A model generated the notes under the pieces. That model did not search any database. It was not told the origin of the DNA and worked only from the letters and a program-made list of their open reading frames with translations. A program made the position numbers and the translations under genes. DNA of 64,000 bases. Source: Triatoma infestans. Taxonomy: Eukaryota; Arthropoda; Insecta; Hemiptera; Reduviidae. The stretch lies in assembly GCA_011037195.1 (NCBI GenBank), contig JAAEAF010005012.1, positions 20,403-84,402 on the forward strand, read 5' to 3'. Within the stretch, counting starts at the first letter, position 1, and every line of letters begins with the position of its first letter. Below, piece by piece: positions 55,240 to 64,000 of the stretch.

Positions 55240-56365
55240 TTTCTCTTACTACTAGTAAGCCCGCAATTATTTGAGGAGTAGCGCCCCACGGGTTACCACA
55301 GCTCAGTACTCCATGCACTTCATCAGAACAGTACACAATACATTTAACCTGCATATACGCTACACTTTACAGGCAAGGAAAACACTGTACACAAACTAGG
55401 GTCCGTCCCTAGTTAATTGGCCGAAAGCCAAGGGAGAAGGAAAAGATTAGCTCAGTGGTAGCATGCTGGTCTAGCGACGCGGAGGTCCCGAGTTCGAATC
55501 CAGCGCGCTGCCCTTAGATTTTCTCTTCCTAGGAGCCTCTACAACTCACTGACCGGTGATGGGCAGTCTGTAGCTAGAGAACGCTGCTTGGAGGCCGGCT
55601 GTGCATTGGAGAAGGCTCCGGAGGGGCACAATAGTACTTTCAGGTCGCAGTGCAATAATCCCCTACAACAAGAGGAATATTGTAATCGTGTCCGAAATTT
55701 CCGATATCGAGTTTTCACCGGAAATATCCGTTTTGAGATCCCCTTGACCGAAAAAAGTGGTTTTTAGCCAATGGTGTGTGTGTGTGTGTGTGTGGATATA
55801 TATGTGAACAGCACAGCTCAAAAACGAAAAACAGAAATAGTAGAAAGTTGAAACTTGATATTCCGTTTAGTTATCACCATGCGATCCGACAGTAGGTTAT
55901 CTGTCAAAATTCCTTAACCGGAAGAACTGAGTTTTTTTTTTTTTTTTTTTTTTTACTTTTTTGCAATTTTCTCAAAAATAGCTCCAACGATTTTCTTGAA
56001 ACTTGTCGTATCAACTACACATATAAAGCACTACAACTTTTATTTGTAACATTTCTTCTGGTAAAGTCATTTAAAGGGGTTTTTGGAAGAAGGGTGGGGG
56101 TTAAGTTTTTCTCTAAAATGCTATTGTAGTTGATTATACAAATCTACCATCCAAACAAAATTAATTAAAAATAAATAGATTTCCAGAATTCGGAGTTTCA
56201 AGAAAATTAGTGAACCGTTTCAATTTTTTTTCAATTTTCGATGAATTTCGATGAACACCGACGAATTTCATTAAATTTGTTGTACTAACTATAAAATTTG
56301 TCAATTATAATTTTGAAAACTGGAGGAAGAGAAAGTTCCGTGGGTATATCGTATCAGATTTTTTT
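55240..56365 (-). repeat. Family M repeat (reverse) interrupted by a long SINE
   Basis: TACTTTCTCTTACTACTAG at the left, SINE at 55263-55669, then AAGAGGAATATTGTAATCGT, TTTCACCGGAAATATCCG, a GT run (about 55774-55794), two core units, and the family start near 56340-56362 in reverse. The SINE landed inside the terminal hairpin. Confidence 0.8.
55263..55669 (+). mobile_element. Long SINE: 5' extension, tRNA head, tail type B
   Basis: 5' module (TTGAGGAGTAGCGCCCCACG, ACACAAACTAGGGTCCG), A box ATTAGCTCAGTGG, B box GAGTTCGAATCC, body CTTCCTAGGAGCCTCTACAA, tail GGAGGGGCACAATAGTAC, TTTCAGGTCGCAGTGC, AATAATCCCCTACAACA. Third copy with the same 5' module, so the long form is a true unit. Confidence 0.9.
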
Positions 56366-57547
56366 ACGTTAATATTATTAATTTGGCAAATTTCATAAAA
56401 AAAATTTTTATGGATTATTATTAATATATAACTTTAACCATTTATTCCATTATATTATATATGCCATTATATAATTAACCATTTATTCAGCTGTTGTAAA
56501 AAAAAAAAAAAAATAATGAAAATCCTGTGTATACGATATTTTACAACAACTTAAAATGCCGAATATTTTTGAAAATTAACTGATTATTTCATTTTAAATC
56601 TAAGTGTACTTGCAAAGGAAATGTTATCAATGGTACATTATTTTAATAATCATGCGTAATAATATAAAATATTATTTAATTAATTTATATCTAATTGTAT
56701 CAATAAGTTGTAAGATAAAAGTGAAATGGTTTAATAGCGGAGTAATGTGTTAATATAACTGATATATAGTTGACAAAGAGTTTATTACTGTGGTTGGCGG
56801 CGGTAGTAGGTGGAATGGGAAGGAATGAGCTCTAGATAGATGGTAGTAACTGTACTAGCAACAAGGTGAGTGTAATGTCTAGTTTAGTGAAGTGTTATTG
56901 ATGTTGTGTTAGGTATGGTCTATTTCCCACGAGGATATCACACACACCATCATTCTATCTCTCTTCTATACCGTTCCCTTTCTCACACTAATTCTGTTTA
57001 GCTGTCTTGCCCACTGTCTTCCACGGTTATCACTTATTTCCTTTCTTTATCAAACTATTTCACCAATACCAGACCTACTCCACATTTCAAAGATTAAATT
57101 CCTTTTTTTTTTCTTTTTTTTTTTTTAATTTCCAACAAATCACTTATTTGTTTTTCTCTTGTCAAATTCTTTATATCTTGTTATAGAGAAGAAAACATCA
57201 ATGGAAGCTGAATTCATTAGGGAATTCATTATGGAGAGCAGCGGCATCTCTTGAGAGAATGACAAACAATTTAGGAATATTTTAAATAATTGAATTAAAT
57301 CACATGGTAGTATTTGAAAATATTCTAAATAAATCACACGGGTGGTTTTATACCATTTTATTGTAAAGAAAAGAGTGTTTAATATGGTGTTGAGATTAAC
57401 ATTATTTTGTACAGTAATTAAACCCGCAGGGGTGAGTGTTATTTTGCTTATTAGTTTATCCAAATATTCTGTTCTTTTATAAAAAAAATTCTTTTATATT
57501 ATTTTGAAAATTTTATTAATAATATGTTTTGTTTATCACTCTATAAA
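56366..57547. other. AT-rich interval, nothing recognised
   Basis: No gene recognised; A run near 56500, T runs near 57102-57126. Confidence 0.45.
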
Positions 57548-57679
57548 TGTCCACACTTGATTGTGTTCGTGAAGGTTTTTTTGGTTTGTTGCCTACTTGA
57601 AAGTAAATCTGTTGAGGACTGATCATTGCCTTTTTCTTTATTCCACTAAGTTCACCGGGACAATCAAGTACACGTAACA
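57548..57679 (+). repeat. 5' LTR of Gypsy-like element
   Basis: TGTCCACACTTGATTGTG to CACGTAACA, 132 bp. Shares TTTGTTGCCTACTT, TTGAGGACT.ATCATTG, CTTTTTCTTTATT and GGGACAATCAAGTA with the 3' LTR. Short for a Gypsy LTR. Confidence 0.8.
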
Positions 57680-57680
57680 A

Positions 57681-57698
57681 TTGGCGCCCAACATAGGT
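57681..57698 (+). promoter_or_regulatory. Primer-binding-like site
   Basis: TTGGCGCCCAACATAGG lies one base after the 5' LTR. TGGCGCC at this position is the usual start of a tRNA-primed binding site. I do not assign the tRNA. Confidence 0.6.
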
Positions 57699-57720
57699 TT
57701 GGAATAAGTTGTGCATAAAA

Positions 57721-58740
57721 ATGGAAGCAAATAAGCTGTTAAAGGATGAGATAAGGTATGAAGTCATGATCAGGGGTCTGCCAGTGGAGGGTGACCACAC
57801 AAAAACCTATCGCAGAAGTGGTAGGGTCCTTTAATGGTGATGAAGAATGTCTCATATGTTAGGGGAAGTTCAGCACCCTGGCAGAGAGAGTCGAAACCCT
57901 GGAAGACAGCCTAGAGGAGTTCAGTAGGCTGGATACGAGATTAATTCACTTACTGGAAAGGCTACAAAGACTGCAGTCTGCCGAGCGACCACAACTAAGC
58001 ATCCTACCGGTAAGGTGGCTATGGATGAATTGTGGGAAAAGAAACCACCAGTACCACCCCCAAACCTTGGAACAAGAAGTGACGCTGGTGTCGGGTCAGT
58101 TGGGGAACTAGCACAAGATTGAAATCACATCATTCAGATGTGCCATCGACCCAGAGAGATCCAGCCATTCATAAATAAGGAATAATGTTCTCCGGTGATG
58201 GAGATGGGCCATCTCTGGATTCCTTCCTGGAAGCGGTGGAGGAAAAACGAATCGCTCGGGATGCCACAAAGGAGCATCTATTTCAAGCAACAGGCGACCC
58301 TTTTACCGGATCGGCTTATATTTGGCTGAGGGCGAATAAGAATCATTTCGCCAACTGGGAAGAGCTAGTGCTAAGGCTGAAACAAGTATTTCGAGACCCT
58401 GACTACGAATTCCAATTAATGAAGAAATTCGTAGGAGGACGCAGAGCGTTTATAGGCCCACAGCTGTTTACATAGCCAAAATGAAAGTACTAACTGGACT
58501 AATAGAAGGTGAAGTTGATCATCAGGATGACCTCTGCTGTTGTTGCATGTCAGATAAACCAGAAATCGTAATTGAGAAGAAGAAAAAAGAGAATACCGTT
58601 TAGAAAACTTGCCTTGCCATTTGTTGGAACTGCCGAAGGTCATCGGTTTCGCACTTGTTCGCAACCACGACAAGTTTTCTGCATAAAATGCGGGAAACAG
58701 GGAGTCAAGGTCTACTAGTAAGCAGAACTGTCGTGCAACA
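57721..58740 (+). pseudogene. Gypsy-like gag remnant
   Basis: Starts at ATG 57721 (MEANKLLKDEIRYEVMIRGL), typical of insect Gypsy gag N-termini. An open stretch at 58185-58475 matches a capsid core (SAYIWLRANKNHFANWEELV). Near 58650-58700 a degenerate zinc-knuckle region shows FCIKCGKQG. Stops and shifts separate these. Confidence 0.75.
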
Positions 58741-58889
58741 CCTCGTCAGAGAAACGGCGCCGCAGGCCGGGATTAAGAGGTCCTAACTCGGTTCGGTGGC
58801 AAGAAGGGGCCCGCGAGAGATGGTCGCGTTGGGCGGCACGACAAGAAGAGGAAGTTGCGGCCTGCATAGTGGCTATTACTGCTCTAGAG

Positions 58890-59110
58890 AAGAAAAAAGG
58901 AGATTCCCGACCATACCTTCAAATAGAAGTGCTGGGCGTACCGCTGATTGGTCTGTTGAATTCAGGGGCTTCCAGGACTCTCGTAGGAGGCCAGTACTGG
59001 GACTTGCTTTGCTCTCATCGTCTTCCCTCAAACAAAACGTAAGTAACCAAGGTATTGGCCCTAAACGGAACTGAAGGTCATGTAGAAGCCAAGGTAGTCG
59101 TCCCATTTAT
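58890..59110 (+). pseudogene. Gypsy-like aspartic protease remnant
   Basis: Reads LQIEVLGVPLIGLLNSGASR and later EGHVEAKVVVPF. The catalytic triad normally reads DSG; here it is NSG, a change expected to abolish activity. A frameshift follows near 59040. Confidence 0.7.
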
Positions 59111-59399
59111 GCTACGAAAAAAAGTGCAAGGTAGTCGTCCCATTTATTATTCCTAGTCTAACCTGTCAGCTCATATTAGGAGTTGATTTTTGGAAAAGAA
59201 TGGGCATTGTAGGACCTAGCAGCAGAACTATGCCGTTTTGGTTCTACCAGTGAGGACTTCCCAAAGATTGCCAACATGACAAACCCCTGAGTAGAGCTCC
59301 CTCCAGACCAGAGGAAGAAACTGGACTCGTTGATGGAGGACTTTCTGGCCAATAGCAATCAGGGGATCGCAGTGTAAAAGGCTACTACCACAGAATTGA

Positions 59400-60032
59400 T
59401 ACTGGCAATAACCGACTAATTAAACAAAGGTATTATCGGGTATCACCGGCTGTGTTAGCTAGCAAGCACCAGCAGCTCAACGATATGTTAGCGCAGAGAA
59501 TCGTGGAGAGGTAACAGTTCTTGGTCTTCGCTGTAGTCATGGCAAGGAAGAAAGATGGTCCTATAGATTTTGTGGGGACTTTAGGAAACTAAACTCTGTC
59601 ACGAAGAAAGATGCCTACCTGCTTCCGTATGCCTCCCAAATCTTGGACCGGCTGAGAGATGCTCGCTATCTTAAGAGTGTCTACTGGCAGATTCCGATGG
59701 ATGAGTCCAGTAAGGAGAAGACAGCTTTCACAATGCCAGGACGAGGGCTTTTCCAGTTCACAAGAATGCCTTTCGGTCTATACAATGCACCGGCCTGTTG
59801 GCAGCGTCTGGACGATTCCGTGCTGGAAGATGACTTGGAAACCTCGGTCTTCGTGTATCTGGACGACATAGTCATCGCAACTCCAGATTTTGAGAGCCAC
59901 GTTCAATTGCTGCAGAAGGTTTTGACTAGGCTCCAGGCCGCCGGGTTGATAGTAAATAAGGAGAATTGTCTGGGTGCCAGAGATGAACTGTGCTACCTAG
60001 GATATAGTGGATTGGCACGGACTAAGATTTGA
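59400..60032 (+). pseudogene. Gypsy-like reverse transcriptase remnant
   Basis: RYYRVSPAVLASKHQQL leads in. The palm is open from 59643 to 60032: YLKSVYWQIPMDE, FQFTRMPFGLYNAPACWQRL and VYLDDIVIAT (catalytic DD at residues 74-75 of the open stretch), then HVQLLQKVLTRLQAAGL. The first catalytic Asp block reads ARYLKSVYW, so that aspartate appears lost. Confidence 0.88.
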
Positions 60033-60084
60033 TCCAGGAAAGGTGAAAAGCATTCTGGCGTATCCAGGACCATTAATTGTAAAT

Positions 60085-60660
60085 AGGTGAAGGCGTTTGT
60101 GGGATTAGCCTCCCGGTATCACCAGTCATTTCAGGATTCTTTATGAAGATGGCACCACTGACAAGACTTCTGCGGAAGAATAGATAATGGCAATGGTGTA
60201 GAGAAGAGGAAGAGACCTTTGAGAAATTTAAAAGCCGCCTCATCGAGTCTCCTGTTTTGACATGTCCGGACTTCACTTGGCCCTTTATGATTCAGACTAA
60301 CGCCTACACTCTTGGTTTAGGAGGGATAGTATCTCAAGAATTTGACGAGGGGGAGAAAGTAATTGCGTATGCCAGCAGGATTCTAAATGGGGCTGAGAAA
60401 AAATATTCCACCACGGAGCTGGAGTGTTTGGCCGTTGATGGGCCATAGAGAAGTTTCGGACATACATAGAAGGTACCACTTTTAAAGCAGTCACAGATCA
60501 CCAGGCACTGCAGTGGCTACACCCAATCAAGGAACCGTCGGGGAGACTACCCAGATGGGCGTTAAAACTCCGAAGTTATGATTTTGTAATCAAGCATCGC
60601 CCAAGAAAGCAGAACTTGGCGGCAGACGCCCTATCGAGGGGCTCTGCACAAATCGCTCCA
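60085..60660 (+). pseudogene. Gypsy-like RNase H remnant
   Basis: Open at 60257-60448: FMIQTNAYTLGLGGIVSQEF (first Asp of the usual TDAS box changed to N), AYASRILNGAEKKYSTTELE. Later in another frame: TYIEGTTFKAVTDHQALQWL and QNLAADALSRG. This is the end of the preserved coding part. Confidence 0.82.
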
Positions 60661-60668
60661 TTAGAGAA

Positions 60669-60810
60669 TGTCCTCACTTATTGTGTTCATGCAGGTTTTT
60701 TGTTTGTTGCCTACTTAAAGTAATCTATTGAGGACTTATCATTGTCTTTTTCTTTATTAAACCCGCCCAATCTCCACTAAGTTCACTGGGACAATCAAGT
60801 ATACATAACA
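60669..60810 (+). repeat. 3' LTR of Gypsy-like element
   Basis: TGTCCTCACTTATTGTG to ATACATAACA, 142 bp; about 10 bp longer than the 5' LTR through an extra AACCCGCCCAATCT-like stretch. Divergence between the two LTRs points to an old insertion. Confidence 0.8.
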
Positions 60811-60956
60811 ATCTTAATTCGAAATTTTTCGGGAATTCTTCAATTAATCAATGGCATCATGCTTGCATAAATCCTACTTAAATGTAGATCCATTTATTTT
60901 TAATGATATTTCTAACGTAATATCATTTTTAAAATTCATAATTTTATCATTAAAAA

Positions 60957-61390
60957 ATCTGGTGTGATACACTCACACAACTTTCTCTTACTCCAGTTTT
61001 CAAAATTATGATTGAGAAATTTTATAGTTAATATATCAAATTTAATGAAATTTGTCGGGCGTTTTATAGAGAAATTAGCAGAAAACTGAAAAATACTTCC
61101 TAGTAAAAACGCACTTCCGGTCATCAGAATTTTTTCAAACTCGGAATTTCTACATTATATTTAATTCTAATTAATATTATTTAGATGATAGAATTGTGTA
61201 ATAAATTGAAATAGCACTTTAGTGATAACTGTAATCCCACCCCTCACCAAAAAGTCACCAAAAATGAATTTTTCTGGAGACATATTTTAAATAAAAGCTG
61301 TAGCTCTTTGTATGTGAAATGGATATATAAAGTTTCAAGAAAATATTTGGAGCCATTTTTTTGAGAAAAAAAAGCATCAATTAGTAAACT
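60957..61390 (+). repeat. Family M repeat, start half
   Basis: ATCTGGTGTGATACACTCAC, ACTTTCTCTTACTCC, then one core unit (ACTTCCGGTCATC, ACTCGGAATTTC, GATGATAGAATTGT, TTTTAAATAAAAGCTG). The end half is missing. Confidence 0.75.
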
Positions 61391-62084
61391 AAACAAGCTG
61401 AAATTTGAATTACAATTTACCACGGTTTTGAGTTAGCTTCAATTTGCTGCAATAGCTCTAAAAAAAGAAGTTTGATTCCGTAGTCCCAACTTAATGAATA
61501 TTTTTACAGTAACTAAATAGTGATCTAATTGACCGCTGGAATGGTTACGACCTATTCAACGATCTAATGTGATTAGATACTCGTATTACATATCTCCCTT
61601 GGTGCGGTACGTGATTAACAATAATCTTGATTGGAGAAAAGCCTAGAATGCTGATTCTAGCAAGGTGGCAAAACAAACATAGAAATATCCATCTGCATAT
61701 TAAATTTTCTATAAAACTTTTATATTATTATTTTTATAGGTGTCATGGGCATTTCACTTAAATTAACACAAAATATTAGGAGTTACGTTAAGAGCCGCAA
61801 GATAATGTTACTGCCACTGCGTTCATATTAAGCCAGTCAGGTGGTTATTTATTTATTTAGCCAAGAAAAAAAGATCAATACATCCTTATTGGCAAGGTCA
61901 AGTTAGAATATAATTTAAATTCACATAATTGTCGAGACAAAAACTTAATTTTAAAATATTCCTGTATCTCATACAGCGAGTGAGCTAATAACAGTTTTTT
62001 AACAAATTGTAGAAGTTCTTGGCCGTTAGAAATGATCTGATGTATCTCTTAGTTGGCTGATCGGCCGGGGGGTATCATAAGAAA
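61391..62084. other. AT-rich interval, nothing recognised
   Basis: No gene or bounded repeat recognised. Confidence 0.45.
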
Positions 62085-62120
62085 AACACTAAAAAAATTT
62101 TTCTAAAGTGTTTTTTATTA

Positions 62121-62165
62121 ATGGCCCGACGTTTCGACAAACATTGTTTGTCTTCTTATCTATAA
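62121..62165 (-). ncRNA. Hammerhead remnant, disabled by an 8-bp deletion
   Basis: Minus-strand counterpart of 63929-63970. Stem II, GAAA and GTCGGGCC are identical, but GCCCCTGA is missing between GATA and AGAAGAC. That removes one side of stem I and the CUGA core, so this copy cannot cleave. Confidence 0.75.
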
Positions 62166-62708
62166 AGAAAAAATATACATAAGAATCTAGCTAGCATTAA
62201 CAGAACAAAAACAAAATCAGAAAATATGGCAATAGAACAATAAAAAAACAAAAACAAAAATGGTAATGGAAAACTAAAAAAAACAAATTTCAAAGGTAAA
62301 TACAGATACTAGTATAGAAAAATTATGGAAATATTACAGACCTTGTAAATACAGAATTTGTATGCTCTATTACTTGCTACATGTTCAATTATGACTGTGG
62401 TCTATGAGTGTACTACCAGTGAAAGGTTGAGAAAGGAACACCGGTGAAAGTAGAGGTGGGAGGGGTGAAGTACCGTTAGGTATTGTTGGAGTGAAAGGAC
62501 TAAGAAGCAGGACAAATATAATAAACAAGTATATTTTTATTATATATATGTAATTTTTAATTAAATGTTTTAATAAACAAGGATTTTAAGCTAATTGGAA
62601 TATGGATCGGATTAATGGGAATAGTTTGATAAATAGGAGGAAAAGGGCTATTAGCAGGGGAAAATATGTAGGGTGAAGGCGCTAAGGGCTGGGTGGATGG
62701 AACTATGT

Positions 62709-63383
62709 CTACTTAATGGAGTGGAGGATGTTGTTGTAGAGTGATGAGATGACTTCTTTGTCTTTTTTGTGGTTTATGGGATTGGGTTGTAGGTGGATAT
62801 GTACTGATTCTGCTAGGAGGCGTTTTGTGTGATTAGGTTGAGTTGTTAAAATGGATGGGTTTTGCAGGTCAAAGGAATGATTTAGGGATAATGCATGTAT
62901 GGAAAGAGCTGTGCTGTCTATTTTTTTGGAGGTGATGTCATATTTGCGTTGTTTTAGTCTTTTGTGTAAGTATTGTGAGCTCTCTTCTACATACGTGGCA
63001 TTGCAAAGTGGTGTAGTGCATTTGATGTTGTATACTGTATGGGTTTTGTTGAGTTTAGGGATAGGGTCTTTTAGTTTGGTATATAGTTTGGAAAGTTTAT
63101 TAGTGGTAGTGAAGCCTGTGATGAGATTGGGGATATGCTTTTTGAGGGATTTGTTTATTTTTTGGGAGAGAGAGTGGATGTGTGTAAGAGATCTGTGGAT
63201 AGGTACATTCGTGATGTTGATGGAATTACTAGTGTGTGGTGTGTGTAATGTTGGTGTCAATGCTTTTTTGATTATATTGTTTATGATGTGTGAAGGGTAA
63301 CCATTGGAGGACAGGATTTTTCTCGATTTTTTGATGTTTTCATTGTGGAAGGCGGGATGGGAGAGTGAAAGGGCACGGTTCAC
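62709..63383 (-). CDS. PLE C-terminal protein with GIY-YIG endonuclease
   Basis: Open frame of 224 codons. The first ~110 residues are the linker after the RT (NEN IKKSRKIL pattern, NLITGFTTTNKLSKLYTKLK). The nuclease follows: VYNIKCTTPLCNATYVEESSQ with the first Y block at about 117-122 and the second at Y131-V132; the glycine that normally follows YV is E133. Then HKRLKQRKYDI (R142 at the catalytic arginine position) and LSIHALSLNHSFDLQNP. It would nick the target for integration, but with the G-to-E change and no RT it is probably inactive. The reading frame itself is unbroken. Confidence 0.85.
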   Translation of the reverse strand: MNRALSLSHPAFHNENIKKSRKILSSNGYPSHIINNIIKKALTPTLHTPHTSNSINITNVPIHRSLTHIHSLSQKINKSLKKHIPNLITGFTTTNKLSKLYTKLKDPIPKLNKTHTVYNIKCTTPLCNATYVEESSQYLHKRLKQRKYDITSKKIDSTALSIHALSLNHSFDLQNPSILTTQPNHTKRLLAESVHIHLQPNPINHKKDKEVISSLYNNILHSIK

Positions 63384-63928
63384 TAAGTTTTTTGCAGTGT
63401 TGACTTTTTGGTGGAAAGGGTAATTCCCCTTTTCCTCCTATTTATCAAACTATTCCCATTAATCTGATCCATATTCCAATTAGCTTAAAATTCTTATTTA
63501 TTAAAAAATTTAATTAAAACTTACACATATTTATATATATATATAATAAAAATATACTTGTTTATTATATTTGTCCTGCTTCTTAGTCCCTTCACTCCAA
63601 CAATACCTAACGGTACTTCACCCCTCCCACCACTACTTTCACCGGTTTTCCTTTCTGAACCTTTCACTGGTAGTACACTCATAGGCCACAGTCATAATTG
63701 AACATGTAGTAATTAATAGAGCATACAAATTTTCCGATTTTAAGGTCTGTAATATTTCCATAATTTTTTCTATACTAGTATCTGTATTTACCTTTGTAAT
63801 TTGTTTTTTTAGTTTTCCATTACCATTTTTGTTTTTTCCTTATATTGTTCTATTGCCATATTTTCTGTTTTTGTTTTTGTTCTGTTAATGCTAGCTAGAT
63901 TCTTATGTATATTTTTTCTTTATAGATA

Positions 63929-63970
63929 GCCCCTGAAGAAGACAAACAATGTTTGTCGAAACGTCGGGCC
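63929..63970 (+). ncRNA. Hammerhead ribozyme motif in PLE terminal repeat, intact core
   Basis: Stem I strand GCCC (63929-63932), core CTGAAGA (63933-63939), stem II GACAAAC-AAT-GTTTGTC (63941-63957), core GAAA (63958-63961), palindromic ACGT with cleavage triplet GTC (63963-63965), then GGGC (63966-63969) closing stem I. All core bases match consensus, and stem III is absent apart from ACGT, as in dimer-acting PLE hammerheads. Confidence 0.8.
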
Positions 63971-64000
63971 ATTAATAAAAAACACTTTAAAAAATTTGTT

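Larger units (their letters stand above)
57548..60810 (+). mobile_element. Ty3/Gypsy-like LTR element, decayed, no integrase
   Basis: Two short related LTRs (57548-57679 and 60669-60810) flank gag, protease, RT and RNase H remnants in Gypsy order. A TGGCGCCCAACATAGG primer-binding-like site follows the 5' LTR. RNase H runs straight into the 3' LTR, so integrase and any env are missing. No TSD was found. Dense stops and frameshifts. Confidence 0.88.
62085..64000 (-). mobile_element. Penelope-like element with inverted terminal repeats
   Basis: A GIY-YIG coding remnant on the minus strand lies between two inverted repeats of roughly 560 bp (62100-62650 and 63425-63990) that share CCTCCTATTTATCAAACTAT, AGTCC.TTCACTCCAACAAT, CATTACCATTTTTG and the ribozyme block. 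PLEs are known for pseudo-LTRs in direct or inverted layout and for hammerhead ribozymes inside them. The RT part is absent. The right end reaches the window edge. Confidence 0.85.

Noticed and set aside
62899..63300. 133-codon plus-strand frame opposite the PLE protein
   Set aside because: It is the antisense shadow of the recognised GIY-YIG frame at 62709-63383.

Overview
This window looks like intergenic chromosomal DNA from an arthropod, most probably an insect. It is AT-rich and full of microsatellites, and every protein-like stretch I can recognise belongs to a transposable element. No bacterial-style operon, no convincing host exon and no genuine tRNA or rRNA gene was found. The arthropod call rests on the mix of elements: DUF4780-type LINEs, Jockey LINEs, mariner and other Tc1/mariner elements, PIF/Harbinger, Helitron, Penelope-like elements (PLEs), a Ty3/Gypsy-like element and tRNA-headed SINEs. 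The species is not identifiable by eye.

Layout. 1-2690: 5' half of a LINE on the minus strand (ORF1 plus endonuclease), cut by the window edge. 2820-4087: mariner. 5618-8191: Tc1/mariner-type element with ~110-bp inverted repeats and a PIF/Harbinger remnant nested inside it. 8616-10602: Jockey LINE with target-site duplication (TSD). 11566-11822: palindromic PLE terminal repeat with two decayed hammerhead-ribozyme motifs. 11999-13354 and 16096-16532: 3' ends of an RNase H-bearing LINE, each with a TSD. 13921-21230: three SINEs, a second mariner with a PLE insertion, and another LINE (19022-20124). 21340-26240: two copies of a non-coding repeat I call family M, a PLE with a LINE inserted in its GIY-YIG region, and another PLE ribozyme. 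29182-31020: Helitron with both termini. 32714-33880: tandem LTR-like repeat and a LINE fragment. 38566-43078: SINEs, a ~195-bp tandem array and an interrupted M copy. 44512-56365: LINE scraps, long SINEs, a MITE and more interrupted M copies. 57548-60810: Gypsy-like element without integrase. 62085-64000: PLE flanked by inverted terminal repeats with a hammerhead ribozyme.

How the parts relate. The SINEs share one tRNA-like head and body but carry at least three different 3' tails. One tail matches the 3' end of the RNase H-bearing LINE in this same window, which points to that LINE as the machinery that copies this SINE subtype. PLE copies carry hammerhead motifs in two sequence families. 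The M repeats act as a sink for later insertions (LTR-like repeats, SINE, LINE). TSDs of 9-14 bp that are still perfect around several LINEs and SINEs suggest fairly recent activity.
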